A stretch of 64,000 nt of DNA, from NCBI GenBank assembly GCA_035455745.1, contig DATIEP010000088.1:145098-209097 (forward strand). Direction: 5' to 3'. Of this stretch, positions 35,840 to 46,438 are shown in pieces. The translations under genes were made by a program, and so were the position numbers. This stretch comes from JADGGM01 sp027307005 (GTDB taxonomy: Bacteria > Gemmatimonadota > Gemmatimonadetes > Gemmatimonadales > Gemmatimonadaceae). The notes under the pieces were generated by a model. The model did not search any database and was not told the DNA's origin. It worked only from the letters and a program-made list of their open reading frames with translations. Within the stretch, counting starts at the first letter, position 1. Each line of letters begins with the position of its first letter.

Positions 35840-36948
35840 TCGGGCGCGCGCTGCACGACGCCCGCGGCAATGAGATACCGCGGGAGCCGGGTGAGGCGTG
35901 GAGGAATGTCGTCGGCGCGCGGCACGGCGAGGATGGTTTGCCCGCTGCCCTGCGCGACGAGCAGCTCGAGGATGCGCGCGGCGCGGCGCGCATCGAGCTC
36001 GGCGAACGGGTCGTCGAGCAGGACGACCGGCTCGCAGCCCGACGCAGCGCGGCGCGTGGCCGCTTCGAGCAGGCGCAGCGCGATCGCGGCCGTGCGTTGC
36101 TGGCCCGCCGAGCCGTACGCTCGCAGATCGCGTCCGCCGAGGGTGAGCGACAGGTCGTCGCGATGCGGGCCGGCATGTGTGAGTCCGCGCCGGATGTCGG
36201 CGGACCGGTTGCGCGCGAGCGCGTCGCGCAGAGCGGCTTCGACGTCGGCGGAATCGTCGATACTGCTGGTGTACGAGAGATCGGCAGGCGCGCGTTCGCC
36301 GATCGCGGCGCAGAGCTCGGCGTATCGGGTGCGGTAGGCGAGCGCCCAGTCGCGCCGGGCGCGCCAGAGGACCGCGCCGTGCTCGGCGAGCGGCGCGTCC
36401 CACACCGCGACGCTCTGCTCCTTGAGCGCGCCGGGCCGGCGCATCGCGGCGCTCCGTTGGGCGAGTGCGGCGCGATACCGCTGCAGCGCGGCGAGGTACG
36501 GGCGCGAGCTGAGCGCGAGCATCACGTCCAAAAGGCGGCGGCGCGCGCCGGGTGCACCGGCGACGATGTCGGCGTCGCGCGGCGATAGGAGCACGGCGGG
36601 GAACGCGCCTAACGCATCGGCGAGGCGGGCGCGTTCGTCGCCGTCGACCAGCACGCGTTTGCGCTTACCGGCGCGCTCGAAGCCCACGGACACGGATCGG
36701 TGGGGCGCCTGCGCCATCTCGGCGGACAGGTGAAATCCCGCGGTCTCGAACCGAACGAGCTCGGCGTCCCGCGCGCCGCGGAAGGAGCGGAGGAGCTGGA
36801 GATAGTGCATGGCCTCGAGCAGGTTGGTCTTGCCCTGGCCGTTCTCCCCGATGAGCGCGAAGCCTTCGGGCGGCGGTGCGAGGTCGAGGCGGGCGAGATT
36901 CCGGAAGTCGCGGATCGCGAGACGCGTGAGCACCGCGCGCGCCGGCAT
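35836..36948 (-). CDS. recF: DNA replication and repair protein RecF
   Basis: The ~370-aa SMC-like ATPase begins MPARAVLTRLAIRDFRNLARLDL, with Walker A GENGQGKTN, a signature AYGSAGQQRTAAIALRL and Walker B PVVLLDDPFAELDARR. It would load RecA at gaps with RecO/RecR. ATG at 36948 is chosen because the first beta strand follows; an upstream in-frame ATG at 37005 (five bases from the preceding stop) would add 19 residues of low-complexity sequence. Gene order recF-dciA is standard, and gyrB (31822) is near but separated. Confidence 0.93.
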   Translation of the reverse strand: MPARAVLTRLAIRDFRNLARLDLAPPPEGFALIGENGQGKTNLLEAMHYLQLLRSFRGARDAELVRFETAGFHLSAEMAQAPHRSVSVGFERAGKRKRVLVDGDERARLADALGAFPAVLLSPRDADIVAGAPGARRRLLDVMLALSSRPYLAALQRYRAALAQRSAAMRRPGALKEQSVAVWDAPLAEHGAVLWRARRDWALAYRTRYAELCAAIGERAPADLSYTSSIDDSADVEAALRDALARNRSADIRRGLTHAGPHRDDLSLTLGGRDLRAYGSAGQQRTAAIALRLLEAATRRAASGCEPVVLLDDPFAELDARRAARILELLVAQGSGQTILAVPRADDIPPRLTRLPRYLIAAGVVQRAPE

Positions 36949-37009
36949 CGCCGGCGCGACGCCCGGTGCCCCGGCCGGCTGTGGGCGCGCGTCCGCCACG
37001 ACCATCTGC

Positions 37010-37792
37010 CTAACGGCCGCTGAACCGCGCCGCGCGCTTCTCGAGGAACGCCTGCATCCCCTCGCGCATGTCGTCGGTGGCGGACAACAGGCCGAAGTAG
37101 GAGGCTTCGACCTCGAGGCCGGCGTCGAGCGGGAGGTCATCGCCGCGGTTCACGGCTTCGATGCAGAGCGCAATCGCGACCGGTCCGAACGCGATGATCT
37201 GGCGCAGCATCCGCTCGGCTTCGGCGAGGAGGTCGGACGCCGGCACGACCTTGTTGACCAGCCCGATGCGGTACGCTTCGGCGGCGTCGATCATCTCCGC
37301 CGTGAGCAGCAGCTCGAGCGCGCGTCCTTTGCCGACCAGCCGCACCAGGCGCTGGGTGCCGCCGTAGCCGGGCGTGATGCCTAACTTGAGCTCCGGCTGG
37401 CCGAGCCTGGCCGTGTCGGCGGCGATGCGGATGTGGCAGGCCATCGCCAGCTCGCAGCCGCCGCCTAACGCAAACCCGTTGAGCGCCGCGATCACCGGCT
37501 TGGGGCAGCGCTCGATGCGCGTGAACACGCGCTGGCCCGTGCGCGCGCGCACCCGTCCCTCGGACGGTCCTTGACGCGACAGCTCGGCGATGTCGGCGCC
37601 CGCGACGAACGCTTTCGCGCCGGCGCCGGTGACGAGGACGCCCGCCACGTCCTCGCGCCGTTCCACCAGCTCCATCGCCTCATCCAGCTCGGCGATGGTC
37701 TCGTCGTTGAGCGCATTGAGTTTGTCCGGGCGGTTGACGCGAATGGTCGCGACGCGGTCATGGACGTCGAAGGCGAGGTTCTGAAAGGGCAT
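37010..37792 (-). CDS. Enoyl-CoA hydratase/isomerase, 260 aa
   Basis: Crotonase-fold protein with the oxyanion segment GAKAFVAGADIAEL, ALNGFALGGGCELAMACHIRIA (first catalytic Glu in CELA) and LGQPELKLGITPGYGGTQRL (second catalytic Glu in QPEL). Both Glu of the hydratase pair are present, so trans-2-enoyl-CoA hydration in fatty-acid oxidation is the likely reaction. ATG at 37792 precedes MPFQNLAFDVHDRVATIRVNRP, the usual N-terminus; the frame stays open farther upstream only by composition. Same strand as recF, five bases or 61 bases upstream depending on the recF start. Confidence 0.92.
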   Translation of the reverse strand: MPFQNLAFDVHDRVATIRVNRPDKLNALNDETIAELDEAMELVERREDVAGVLVTGAGAKAFVAGADIAELSRQGPSEGRVRARTGQRVFTRIERCPKPVIAALNGFALGGGCELAMACHIRIAADTARLGQPELKLGITPGYGGTQRLVRLVGKGRALELLLTAEMIDAAEAYRIGLVNKVVPASDLLAEAERMLRQIIAFGPVAIALCIEAVNRGDDLPLDAGLEVEASYFGLLSATDDMREGMQAFLEKRAARFSGR

Positions 37793-37979
37793 GGTCGACG
37801 GGCGCTGAGGGAACGCGGCTGAGCGTCGGGGCACGAGGCGCGCGAGCCGAAATGTAACGCGCGAGTCGGGTCCGGCGACGCGTCGCCGCCGTCTCGAAAC
37901 CATCGCGGCCCGAGTCCGGCTCGAGACGACCCATACTCGACTGTTCCGCCTCTGGCGATCCGCTGGTACGTTTACGCCG

Positions 37980-39004
<1,025 letters not shown>

Positions 39005-39008
<4 letters not shown>

Positions 39009-40480
39009 AGCACGTCCTCGCGATCGACCAGGGCACCACGGGCTCGACGTGTCTCGTCATCGATGCCACCGGACGCATCGTTGGGCGCGGCTACCGGGAG
39101 ATTCCGCAGCACTTTCCCCAGCCGGGCTGGGTGGAGCACGACGCCCGCGACCTCGTTGCCTGCACGCTTGCGGCCGGCCGCGACGCGATCGCGCAGGCGA
39201 AGGCGATGCCCGACGCCATCGGCATCACCAATCAGCGCGAAACGGTCGTGATGTGGGATCGGACGACGGGCGAGCCGGTGGGCCGCGCGATCGTGTGGCA
39301 AGATCGGCGTACGGCGGCGCGCTGCGCCGAGCTCGCCGACGAGTCCGACGCGATCGCGGCGCGCACCGGTCTGGTGCTCGATCCGTATTTCTCGGCCACC
39401 AAAATCGAATGGCTGTTGTCGCACGAGGCGATCGCGAAACGCGCCGACCGCGGCGAGCTGATCGCCGGAACCGTGGACACGTGGCTCATCTGGAATCTCA
39501 CGGGCGGCTCGGTGCACGCGACGGATCCGACGAATGCGTCGCGAACCATGCTCTACGATATCGGCAGCCTCGACTGGAGCGACGAGCTCTGCAGGCTGTT
39601 TGGCGTGCCGCGGAGCATCCTGCCCGAGGTGAGGGCGTCGAGCGCATCGTTCGGCATCGCAGCGCGCGAGCATTTCGGCGCCGAGATGCCGATTCACGGG
39701 GTGGCGGGGGATCAGCAAGCCGCGCTCTACGGACAGGGATGCTGGCGCGCCGGGGAAGGGAAGAACACGTACGGCACCGGAGCGTTCTTGCTGCTCAACA
39801 CGGGCCGGCAGCGCGCGGCGGCCGGGGACGGACTGCTGGCGACGGTGGCGTGCGACGAGACGGGCGGGGCTGCCTACGCGCTCGAGGGCGCGATCTTCAT
39901 CGCCGGCGCCGCGATTCAATGGTTGCGCGATGGGTTAGGCATCGTGGAGCGAGCGGCCGACACCGAGCGCCTCGCCGCGCTGGTCGACTCCACGGGCGGC
40001 GTCTACTTCGTGCCGGCGCTGGTTGGACTCGGCGCTCCGCACTGGGAGCCGGGTGCGCGGGGAACCATCGTCGGGCTCACCCGCGGGACCACGCGTGCGC
40101 ACCTGGCGCGCGCCGCGCTCGAGGCGATGGCGTATTCGACGGCCGATGTGCTCGCCCTCATGCGCCGCCGAAGCGGAGTAGCCTTCGACCGCCTGCGCGT
40201 CGACGGCGGCGCCACCGAGAATGCGTGGCTCATGCAGTTCCAGGCGGATGTGCTCGGCGTCCCGGTCGAGCGGCCGGATGTGATCGAGACCACTGCGTTA
40301 GGCGCCGCGGGACTGGCGGGAGTCGCGACGGGAGTCTGGTCCAGCGCGTCGTCGTTCCTCGCGACGCGAACGTACCAGCGGTTCGAGCCTGGTTCGGGCG
40401 CGTCGGCAGCCCGAGACGGCGCTCGCGAGTGGGCCCGCGCCGTGCGGACGGCGCTCGCCTGGGCGCGGGATCGCGGCTGA
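39005..40480 (+). CDS. glpK: Glycerol kinase
   Basis: The 491-aa FGGY kinase phosphorylates glycerol to sn-glycerol-3-phosphate. It starts at GTG 39005 with LAIDQGTTGSTCLVID (ATPase phosphate-1 loop) and has QPGWVEHDA, ITNQRETVVMWDRTTG, GTVDTWLIWNLTGG and the phosphate-2/adenosine region RVDGGATENAWLMQFQAD. glpF or glpD are not seen near. The stop overlaps the ATG of the next small gene (TGATG). Confidence 0.96.
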
Positions 40481-40791
40481 TGCGCGCGCTCGTTCTCGCA
40501 TTCTCGCTCTCCCTCGGCGGCCATCACGGCGGCGACAAATGGCTGGCGCCTGACAAGCTCAAGCATTTTTTCATGTCGGCGTTCGTCGAGACCGCGAGTT
40601 ATGGCGCGCTGCGCGCGGTGCGGGTCGATCACCATGATGCGCTTGTCAGCGCCGCCGGAATCGCGGTGAGCGTCGGGGTCGCCAAGGAAGTGCACGACCA
40701 GTGGACCGGCGAAGGATTCTCGATGCGCGACCTTAGCTGGGACCTCGGCGGCACCGCAGCCGGAGCAGCGTTTCTCTCGCACGCACAATGA
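40480..40791 (+). CDS. YfiM-like (DUF2279) putative membrane/lipoprotein, 103 aa
   Basis: The N-terminal hydrophobic stretch ALVLAFSLSLGG precedes DKWLAPDKLKHFFMSAFV, which is the signature of DUF2279/YfiM-like proteins, and a Gly/Ala-rich helix ends the protein (DLSWDLGGTAAGAAFLS). There is no lipobox Cys. The ATG overlaps the glpK stop. Known members have no established role. Confidence 0.75.
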   Translation: MRALVLAFSLSLGGHHGGDKWLAPDKLKHFFMSAFVETASYGALRAVRVDHHDALVSAAGIAVSVGVAKEVHDQWTGEGFSMRDLSWDLGGTAAGAAFLSHAQ

Positions 40792-40888
40792 AGCGTGGGG
40801 CTGTGCGCTTGCGCCGGTTTCATTCGATATATTCATTGGGTCGCGTCCAACGACGGACCGACGTTTGCCACAGCTTGGAGCTGTTCCG

Positions 40889-41122
40889 ATGACCGATGCC
40901 GCGAGCAAGTCGACCGGTGCAGTGGAGTCGCAGACGGCCGAGCGTCGCACGAATGTGGTGCTCCGGTCGCTGGTGAACGAAATGCTCCAACGCGTTCGCG
41001 ATCTGAGCCGGCGGACCGCGGTATGGAGCGCGGAGGAACGGGCGCAGGCAGAACGGGAGCTCGAGGTCATCATGGCGCGCGTGCGGGATGAGGCTGCACG
41101 CTCGCGGGTCGCCCGGTCGTGA
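40889..41122 (+). CDS. Small helical hypothetical protein, 77 aa
   Basis: ATG at 40889 follows GGAG nine bases upstream. The product is soluble, charged and predicted helical (VLRSLVNEMLQRVRDLSRRTAVWSAEERAQAERELEVIMARVRDEA), without recognisable family. It is 28 bases upstream of ccmE and may be the first gene of the cytochrome maturation operon. Confidence 0.6.
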   Translation: MTDAASKSTGAVESQTAERRTNVVLRSLVNEMLQRVRDLSRRTAVWSAEERAQAERELEVIMARVRDEAARSRVARS

Positions 41123-41150
41123 GCGGGCGTTTGCACAGGAAGCGCAGCGT

Positions 41151-41612
41151 ATGGCGTTGAAACCGCGGACGAAGTTTCTGTTAGGCGGCGCGTTGATTCT
41201 CGGAACCGCCGGCTACTTGATGGCGAGCGCGATCGCGCAGACCGGAACCTACTACCTCACGCCAACCGAACTGGCCAGCAAAGTCGCACAGGATCCGTCC
41301 TTCTACGGAACCGGCGTGAAGGTCGGTGCGCGCGTGGTGCCGGGCTCGGTCATTCGCGCGCCCGGCGGTCGCGACATGACGTTCCGCGTCACCGACGGCG
41401 ACAAGACGTATCCGGTCAGCTTCCATGGCATCGCGCCGGACACGTTCACCGACAGCGTAGACGTCGTCATGGACGGGCGTCTGGCGCAGGACGGAACCTT
41501 CCGCGCGACAACGGTGCTCGCCAAGTGCGCGTCGCGGTATGAGAATGCGCCTGCGAAATACCGCGCGACGCCGGGCTATCGCTCGGGCGGTGCGGCGCCG
41601 GCCCGCACGTGA
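41151..41612 (+). CDS. ccmE: Cytochrome c maturation protein CcmE, cysteine (CxxxY) type
   Basis: The 153-aa haem chaperone has an N-terminal membrane anchor (KFLLGGALILGTAGYLMASAI) and the OB-fold domain with VRVVPG-like, DGDKTYPVSFHGIAPDTF strands. The haem-attaching residue, normally His in 'LAKHDENY', is Cys126 here: LAKCASRYENAP, i.e. the CxxxY variant reported from archaea and some Deltaproteobacteria. It would hand haem to the CcmF/H ligase outside the membrane. ATG at 41151; the end overlaps the GTG of ccmF. Confidence 0.9.
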   Translation: MALKPRTKFLLGGALILGTAGYLMASAIAQTGTYYLTPTELASKVAQDPSFYGTGVKVGARVVPGSVIRAPGGRDMTFRVTDGDKTYPVSFHGIAPDTFTDSVDVVMDGRLAQDGTFRATTVLAKCASRYENAPAKYRATPGYRSGGAAPART

Positions 41613-43645
41613 TTCTCATCGGTGAACTGTCGCTGTGGGTCGCGCTCCTCATGGCGGCCTGGGGGACGACGGCGGGATTTGCTGGCGCGTATACACGCCG
41701 CGCGGAGCTGATTGCGAGCGCGCGTCGCGCGCTGTTCGCCATGTGCGGATTCGTCGTGCTGGCGTCCATCGGGCTGTGGACTGCGCTGCTCACATCCGAC
41801 TTCTCGTTCAAGTTCGTCGCGGCCTACACCAGCGCGAATCTGCCGAGCGTCTACAAGTTCACGGCGTTCTGGGCAGGACAGGAAGGATCGCTGCTGTTCT
41901 GGGCGCTCATCCTGTCCATCTACGCCACCATCGCCGTCTACACGGGACGAAAGAGCAATCGCGAGCTGATGCCGTGGGTGGTGCCCACGCTCTCGGCGAT
42001 CGCGCTGTTCTTCATTCTCGTGTTGTGCTTCGGCGCCAATCCGTACGCGAGACTCGACTGGATTCCGCCCGACGGCCGCGGTCTCAACCCGCAGCTGCAG
42101 AATCCAGGCATGGCGGCGCATCCGCCTAACTTGTATCTCGGTTATATCGCGACGGCGATTCCGTTCGCGTTCGCCGTGGGGGCGCTGATCACGCGCCGTC
42201 TCGACGCGGAATGGCTGAGCTCCGTGAGGCGGTGGGTACTGCTCTCGTGGTTTTTCAATACGGTCGGGATCGTGCTCGGCATGTGGTGGGCGTACGTCGA
42301 GCTCGGGTGGGGCGGCTACTGGGCGTGGGATCCGGTGGAGAACGCGTCGTTCCTTCCGTGGCTCATCAATACGGCCTTCCTGCATTCGATCATGGTGCAG
42401 GAAAAGCGCGGGATGCTTCGAAAATGGAACGTGACGCTCGTCGTGTCTGCGTTCCTGCTCTCCATCCTCGGCACGTTCATCACGCGCAGCGGTGTGATCT
42501 CGAGCGTGCACGCGTTCTCGCAATCCGAAGTGGGCTATTGGTTCCTCGGCTTTCTGATCATTGCGATTGCGGTGACGGCGTATCTCGTGTCGACGCGGTT
42601 GTCGGATCTCCGCGCCACGGCGGAGCTGGAGAGCATGGTGAGCCGCGAGGCGACGTTCCTGTTCAACAACCTGCTGTTGTGCGGGATCGCCTTTTCGATT
42701 TTATGGGGGACGCTCTTTCCGATTCTGAGCGAGGCGGTGCGCGGGACGAAGATCACCGTCGGCCCCCCGTTCTTCAATTCGGTGAACATCCCGCTCGGCC
42801 TCGGCTTGCTCGCGCTCACCGGCATCGGACCGCTGATCGCGTGGCGGCGGGCTTCCGTTAGGAATCTGCGCCGGCAGTTCACGGGGCCGGTGATCTGCGG
42901 CGTGCTCGTGGGTGTGGCGCTGCTGGCCGGGGGCATGCGCGCCTACTACTCCGTGATGTCGTATGCGTTGGGCGGATTCGTGCTCGCCACGATTTTGCAG
43001 GAATTCCAGAAGGGCACATCGGCGCGGCACCGGATGTACGGCGAGCCCTATGTGATCGCGCTCTTCCGTCTCGTGGCGCGCAATCGCCGGCGCTACGGCG
43101 GGTACATCGTGCACATCGGTGTGGTGGTGCTGTTCGCCGCGTTCGCCGGTCTCGCGTTCAAGAAGGAATTCGACGTCACGCTGCGCGCCGGGCAAACGTT
43201 TTCGGCGGTGGACGGCTTCGGCGATCATTGGACGTTCGTGAGCCAGGGCGTGTCCGACTACGATGAGCTCAACCGGCACACGACGGCGGTGCTGCTCGAG
43301 GCGCGGCGCAACGGCAAGTTCGTGGGCATGATCAAGAGCGAAAAGCGCCAGTACATCGACAGCCAGGGCAACCCCACGTTCGAGCCGGCGACCGAAGTCG
43401 GGATTCTCGACAAGCCGCACGAGGACGTGTACACGGTGCTCGCCGGCGTGATCGGCGAGGACACGGCCGAGATGCGCATCACGTTCAACCCGCTCGTGTG
43501 GTGGGTGTGGTACGGCGGGATGATCATGGCGTTGGGCGGACTGATCGTGATGTGGCCGCAGGCCGAACGGCGCCGGGCGCAGGCGGGGTACGTGGCCCCG
43601 TTGGCGCCGGGATTCGTGCACGCCGAGGCAGAGGCGGTGTCCTGA
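41609..43645 (+). CDS. ccmF: Cytochrome c-type biogenesis protein CcmF
   Basis: The 678-aa membrane protein has about 13-15 helices and the tryptophan-rich haem-handling motif WWAYVELGWGGYWAWDPVENASFLPWL, plus the conserved His residues in flanking loops (TAFLHSIMVQ and others). It ligates haem to apocytochromes together with CcmE and CcmH. GTG at 41609 overlaps the ccmE stop by four bases; the stop TGA at 43643-43645 overlaps the next ATG. Confidence 0.95.
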   Translation: MILIGELSLWVALLMAAWGTTAGFAGAYTRRAELIASARRALFAMCGFVVLASIGLWTALLTSDFSFKFVAAYTSANLPSVYKFTAFWAGQEGSLLFWALILSIYATIAVYTGRKSNRELMPWVVPTLSAIALFFILVLCFGANPYARLDWIPPDGRGLNPQLQNPGMAAHPPNLYLGYIATAIPFAFAVGALITRRLDAEWLSSVRRWVLLSWFFNTVGIVLGMWWAYVELGWGGYWAWDPVENASFLPWLINTAFLHSIMVQEKRGMLRKWNVTLVVSAFLLSILGTFITRSGVISSVHAFSQSEVGYWFLGFLIIAIAVTAYLVSTRLSDLRATAELESMVSREATFLFNNLLLCGIAFSILWGTLFPILSEAVRGTKITVGPPFFNSVNIPLGLGLLALTGIGPLIAWRRASVRNLRRQFTGPVICGVLVGVALLAGGMRAYYSVMSYALGGFVLATILQEFQKGTSARHRMYGEPYVIALFRLVARNRRRYGGYIVHIGVVVLFAAFAGLAFKKEFDVTLRAGQTFSAVDGFGDHWTFVSQGVSDYDELNRHTTAVLLEARRNGKFVGMIKSEKRQYIDSQGNPTFEPATEVGILDKPHEDVYTVLAGVIGEDTAEMRITFNPLVWWVWYGGMIMALGGLIVMWPQAERRRAQAGYVAPLAPGFVHAEAEAVS

Positions 43646-44238
43646 TGCCGACCCGGCGGCAGTTTCTCGCTTCGTTAGGCGCGGGCATCGCGACGGCATC
43701 GCTCGCCCGCGCGCTGCCGGCCCAGCAGGCCATGCGGGGCATGAACACCGGCACGGCCAACGTGCCGATGAACGAGAACGCCTACCACAAGGTGGAGCTC
43801 CCGTCGCGCGGCACCGGCCCGTCGATGACCAACGTCCAACGGGACGCGCTGGAGCACAAGATCCACTGCCAGTGTGGATGCAACCTGGACATCTTCACCT
43901 GTCGCACCACCGACTTCTCGTGCCAGGTCTCGCCGCCGATGCACCGCGACGTGATGGCGCTGGTCGCCGGCGGGTATTCGGGACCCGAGATCATCGCGGC
44001 GTTCGTGAAGGTGTACGGCGAGCGTGTGCTCATGGAGCCGGAGAAACACGGCTTCAACCTCGCCGGCTGGTTCATGCCGTTCGTTGCGTTAGGCGGCGGC
44101 ACCGCGCTGGTGGTCGCGCTGCTGCGGCGTTGGCGGCATCCCGCGGCCGAGCCGGAGCGCGTGACCGAGCTGCCGGTGAATGCGACGTCCGACGAGCTCG
44201 CGCGCATCGACCAGCTCGTCCGGCGCGACGACGCATGA
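43645..44238 (+). CDS. CcmH-family protein with Tat-like signal, 197 aa
   Basis: The N-terminus TRRQFLASLGAGIATASLARALPAQ reads as a twin-arginine signal, unusual for CcmH, which normally uses Sec. The domain has the redox Cys cluster HCQCGCNLDIFTCRTTDFSC (Cys75, 77, 79, 86 and 93), richer than the classical LRCxxC, then SPPMHRDVMALVAGGYSGPEIIAAFVKVYGERVL, which is the CcmH helix bundle, and one C-terminal membrane helix. It should present reduced apocytochrome to CcmF. Overlaps both neighbours. Confidence 0.82.
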   Translation: MPTRRQFLASLGAGIATASLARALPAQQAMRGMNTGTANVPMNENAYHKVELPSRGTGPSMTNVQRDALEHKIHCQCGCNLDIFTCRTTDFSCQVSPPMHRDVMALVAGGYSGPEIIAAFVKVYGERVLMEPEKHGFNLAGWFMPFVALGGGTALVVALLRRWRHPAAEPERVTELPVNATSDELARIDQLVRRDDA

Positions 44239-44711
44239 TCGCGCTGGTCCTGGGGACGGTGCTTGCCCTGGCCGCCCTCGCGTTCGTGCTCGTGCCGCTC
44301 TTCGTGGCGCCGCGCGCGGGCGCCGGCGCGCCGCACGCATTGCCGTCGCCCGCGCCGGTCGATGCCATCGCCGCCCTGCGCGAAGTCGAGTTCGACCGCG
44401 AAACGGGGAAGCTCTCTGATTCCGACTACGCGGCGCTCAAAGCCGAGTACACGCGCGACGCGCTTGCCGCGCTCCGGGCGCAGGACGCGGCGCCGTCGGG
44501 CGTCAGCGACGCCGAGGTCGAAGCGATGATTCTGGCGTACCGCGCGCCGCGGAAGGCGTGCGCCACGTGCGGTCCGCGGCCGGAAGCGGATGCGATTTAC
44601 TGCTCGGCGTGCGGGCGGTTTCTCGCGGGGGCGTGCGCGCGCTGCGGGGCGGAGGTCACGGAACCCGGCGCGCGCTTCTGTCCGGCGTGCGGCGCCACGC
44701 TCGCGGCCTAA
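44235..44711 (+). CDS. CcmI-like N-terminus fused to a double zinc ribbon, 158 aa
   Basis: A membrane helix (MIALVLGTVLALAALAFVLVPLFV) is followed by AALREVEFDRETGKLSDSDYAALKAEY, the first helical segment of CcmI/CycH. Instead of TPRs the C-terminus has two C-x2-C pairs per ribbon (CATCGP...YCSACGRF and CARCGAEV...FCPACGAT). That makes it a fusion or remodelled CcmI. The TAA stop lies inside a GCCTAAC element at 44706-44712. Confidence 0.78.
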   Translation: MIALVLGTVLALAALAFVLVPLFVAPRAGAGAPHALPSPAPVDAIAALREVEFDRETGKLSDSDYAALKAEYTRDALAALRAQDAAPSGVSDAEVEAMILAYRAPRKACATCGPRPEADAIYCSACGRFLAGACARCGAEVTEPGARFCPACGATLAA

Positions 44712-44722
44712 CGGACTGCGGC

Positions 44723-46438
44723 TTACAGCTCCAGCCGCTCGAGGCGCCGCACCGCAACCGAGAGCGGCACGAAGGTTCCCGCCAGGCACACCGCGAGCGC
44801 AAGCGAGAAGCCCACGACCATGTCCGTCGGATCGGCCACCGTGCCGAACGCTTCCTGGCTCAGATACGAGTAGACGGGCCGGGCCTCGAGCAGCACTACG
44901 GCGCCGATCAACACCGCCGACGACAGCATGAACACGAGGCCGCCGAACGAGGTCGGAATCTGCGCGGCGCTCTCCGACTCGTAGCGCGGGAAGATCGCGC
45001 CTAACCCGAGCGCCAGGCCGGCGACGGCGAACGTCAGGAACGCGATCGTGAACACGGACACCGCGAAGATGAACGGGCTCACCTGGAGCAGCGCATCGGT
45101 CACGCCGACGATCAGCAGCGCCAAGCCGAGCAGGGGCAGCGTGCCGCACCAGTACTTGGACCACAGCAGCTCGCGCATCGGCAACGGGCTCGACTTGAGC
45201 AGCCACAGCGTGCGACCCTCCACGCTCACCGAGGGGAAGATGAACCGCGCCGCAATCGACGCGAGCACGAAGCCCGACAACCCCAGGTTGAGAAACGGCA
45301 CCACGTTCACGAGCAGGAAGCCGATGCCCTGTCCGCGCAGCGGCAGGAACTTCACGTTGAACACGTACACCACGACGAGCACGGCGAGCAGAATGAGCTG
45401 CGACCATTGGGTGGTGTCGCGAAAGAAGACGCGCACTTCCTTGCACACCAGCTCGCGCCGCAAGATGCCTAACGGCTTGAGCGCCAGCCGGCCGACGCGC
45501 GGCAGCACGCCGGTGCGCGCCCACTGTTGCGCGCTCTCCTGCGCCTTCGAAAACCCGCCGGCGTAGAGCGCCCGGTGGAGCATTGCGCCGAGCACGACCG
45601 CGGCCGCCGCGGTGCTCCACAACAGATACAGCGGCAAGACGTCGAGCCGGTCCGTGAGCGCCGTCATGATCGCGCGCTGCACCCAGTCGCTGGGCAGGAA
45701 GGGCGACGTCGGCGTCCGCAGGAGCGCGATGAAATCCACCAGCGACCGCAGGCCTTCGGGCCGGGCGAGCTGCTCCGGGCGCAGGAGCCGGAACAGCACC
45801 ACCAGCGCGCCCACCGCGATGAGCGTGACGACGCTGAGCAGGTCTTTGGTGCGGCGCGCCGGGAAGATGTTGACGAGCAGCAGCGTCACCGCCGCGCCGA
45901 CCGCCGCCGGGACGATCAGGTAGGGCAGCATCGTGCCTAACGCAAGCAGGATGAAGCTCACCCCGCCATCGTACACGAAGCCGTATGCGGCGAGGATCGG
46001 CACCGCCATCAGCACGACCATCCAGCTCGAGTGGACGAGCGTCTCGAGCAACTTCGCACCGTAGAGCGTCAGCCAATCCACCGGCGCCGAGGCGAGCATG
46101 TCCAGGTCGCGCGCCAGAAAGAAGCTCGACAACGCCGTGATGATGTTCGAAATCAGCAGAATCGCGAAGAAGCTGAGGAACACCAGGCCTAACAATTTGC
46201 CGGCCAGCAGCGCCCCGATTTCCGGCGTGTTCTTGAAGTACCGCAGCAGCCGCACGAGCACGAATATGATGCCGGCCCAGAATGCCGAGCCGATGACGCC
46301 GAGCAGCAGCCATCGCCAGGCCGTGCCGCGCGCCGATGCGGTCGCACGCTGCCGGTTCCGCACGGTGCGCAGCTTGGGCGACAGCACGTGCGCGAGCGTC
46401 GGCGATGGGATCGCCGGGCTCGCCGCGGCCTCAGGCAT
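44723..46438 (-). CDS. ABC-2-like exporter permease, 571 aa
   Basis: About 12-13 hydrophobic helices with long loops; no catalytic motif. It belongs to the large 'putative ABC exporter' permease group (two fused six-helix halves; VEGRTLWLLKSSPLPMRELLWSKYW is a typical cytosolic coupling loop). ATG at 46438 overlaps the ATPase stop by eight bases, which fixes its partner. The substrate is unknown. It is the last gene of the CutA-macro-ABC unit. Confidence 0.85.
   Translation of the reverse strand: MPEAAASPAIPSPTLAHVLSPKLRTVRNRQRATASARGTAWRWLLLGVIGSAFWAGIIFVLVRLLRYFKNTPEIGALLAGKLLGLVFLSFFAILLISNIITALSSFFLARDLDMLASAPVDWLTLYGAKLLETLVHSSWMVVLMAVPILAAYGFVYDGGVSFILLALGTMLPYLIVPAAVGAAVTLLLVNIFPARRTKDLLSVVTLIAVGALVVLFRLLRPEQLARPEGLRSLVDFIALLRTPTSPFLPSDWVQRAIMTALTDRLDVLPLYLLWSTAAAAVVLGAMLHRALYAGGFSKAQESAQQWARTGVLPRVGRLALKPLGILRRELVCKEVRVFFRDTTQWSQLILLAVLVVVYVFNVKFLPLRGQGIGFLLVNVVPFLNLGLSGFVLASIAARFIFPSVSVEGRTLWLLKSSPLPMRELLWSKYWCGTLPLLGLALLIVGVTDALLQVSPFIFAVSVFTIAFLTFAVAGLALGLGAIFPRYESESAAQIPTSFGGLVFMLSSAVLIGAVVLLEARPVYSYLSQEAFGTVADPTDMVVGFSLALAVCLAGTFVPLSVAVRRLERLEL

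Noticed and set aside
40792..40888. TATATT in the gap before the 77-aa gene as a promoter
   Set aside because: No -35 hexamer at acceptable spacing could be found.
43782..46313. 843-codon minus-strand open frame
   Set aside because: It runs antisense to the CcmH/CcmI-like genes and in another frame of the ABC permease; Arg/Ala-rich with no motif.
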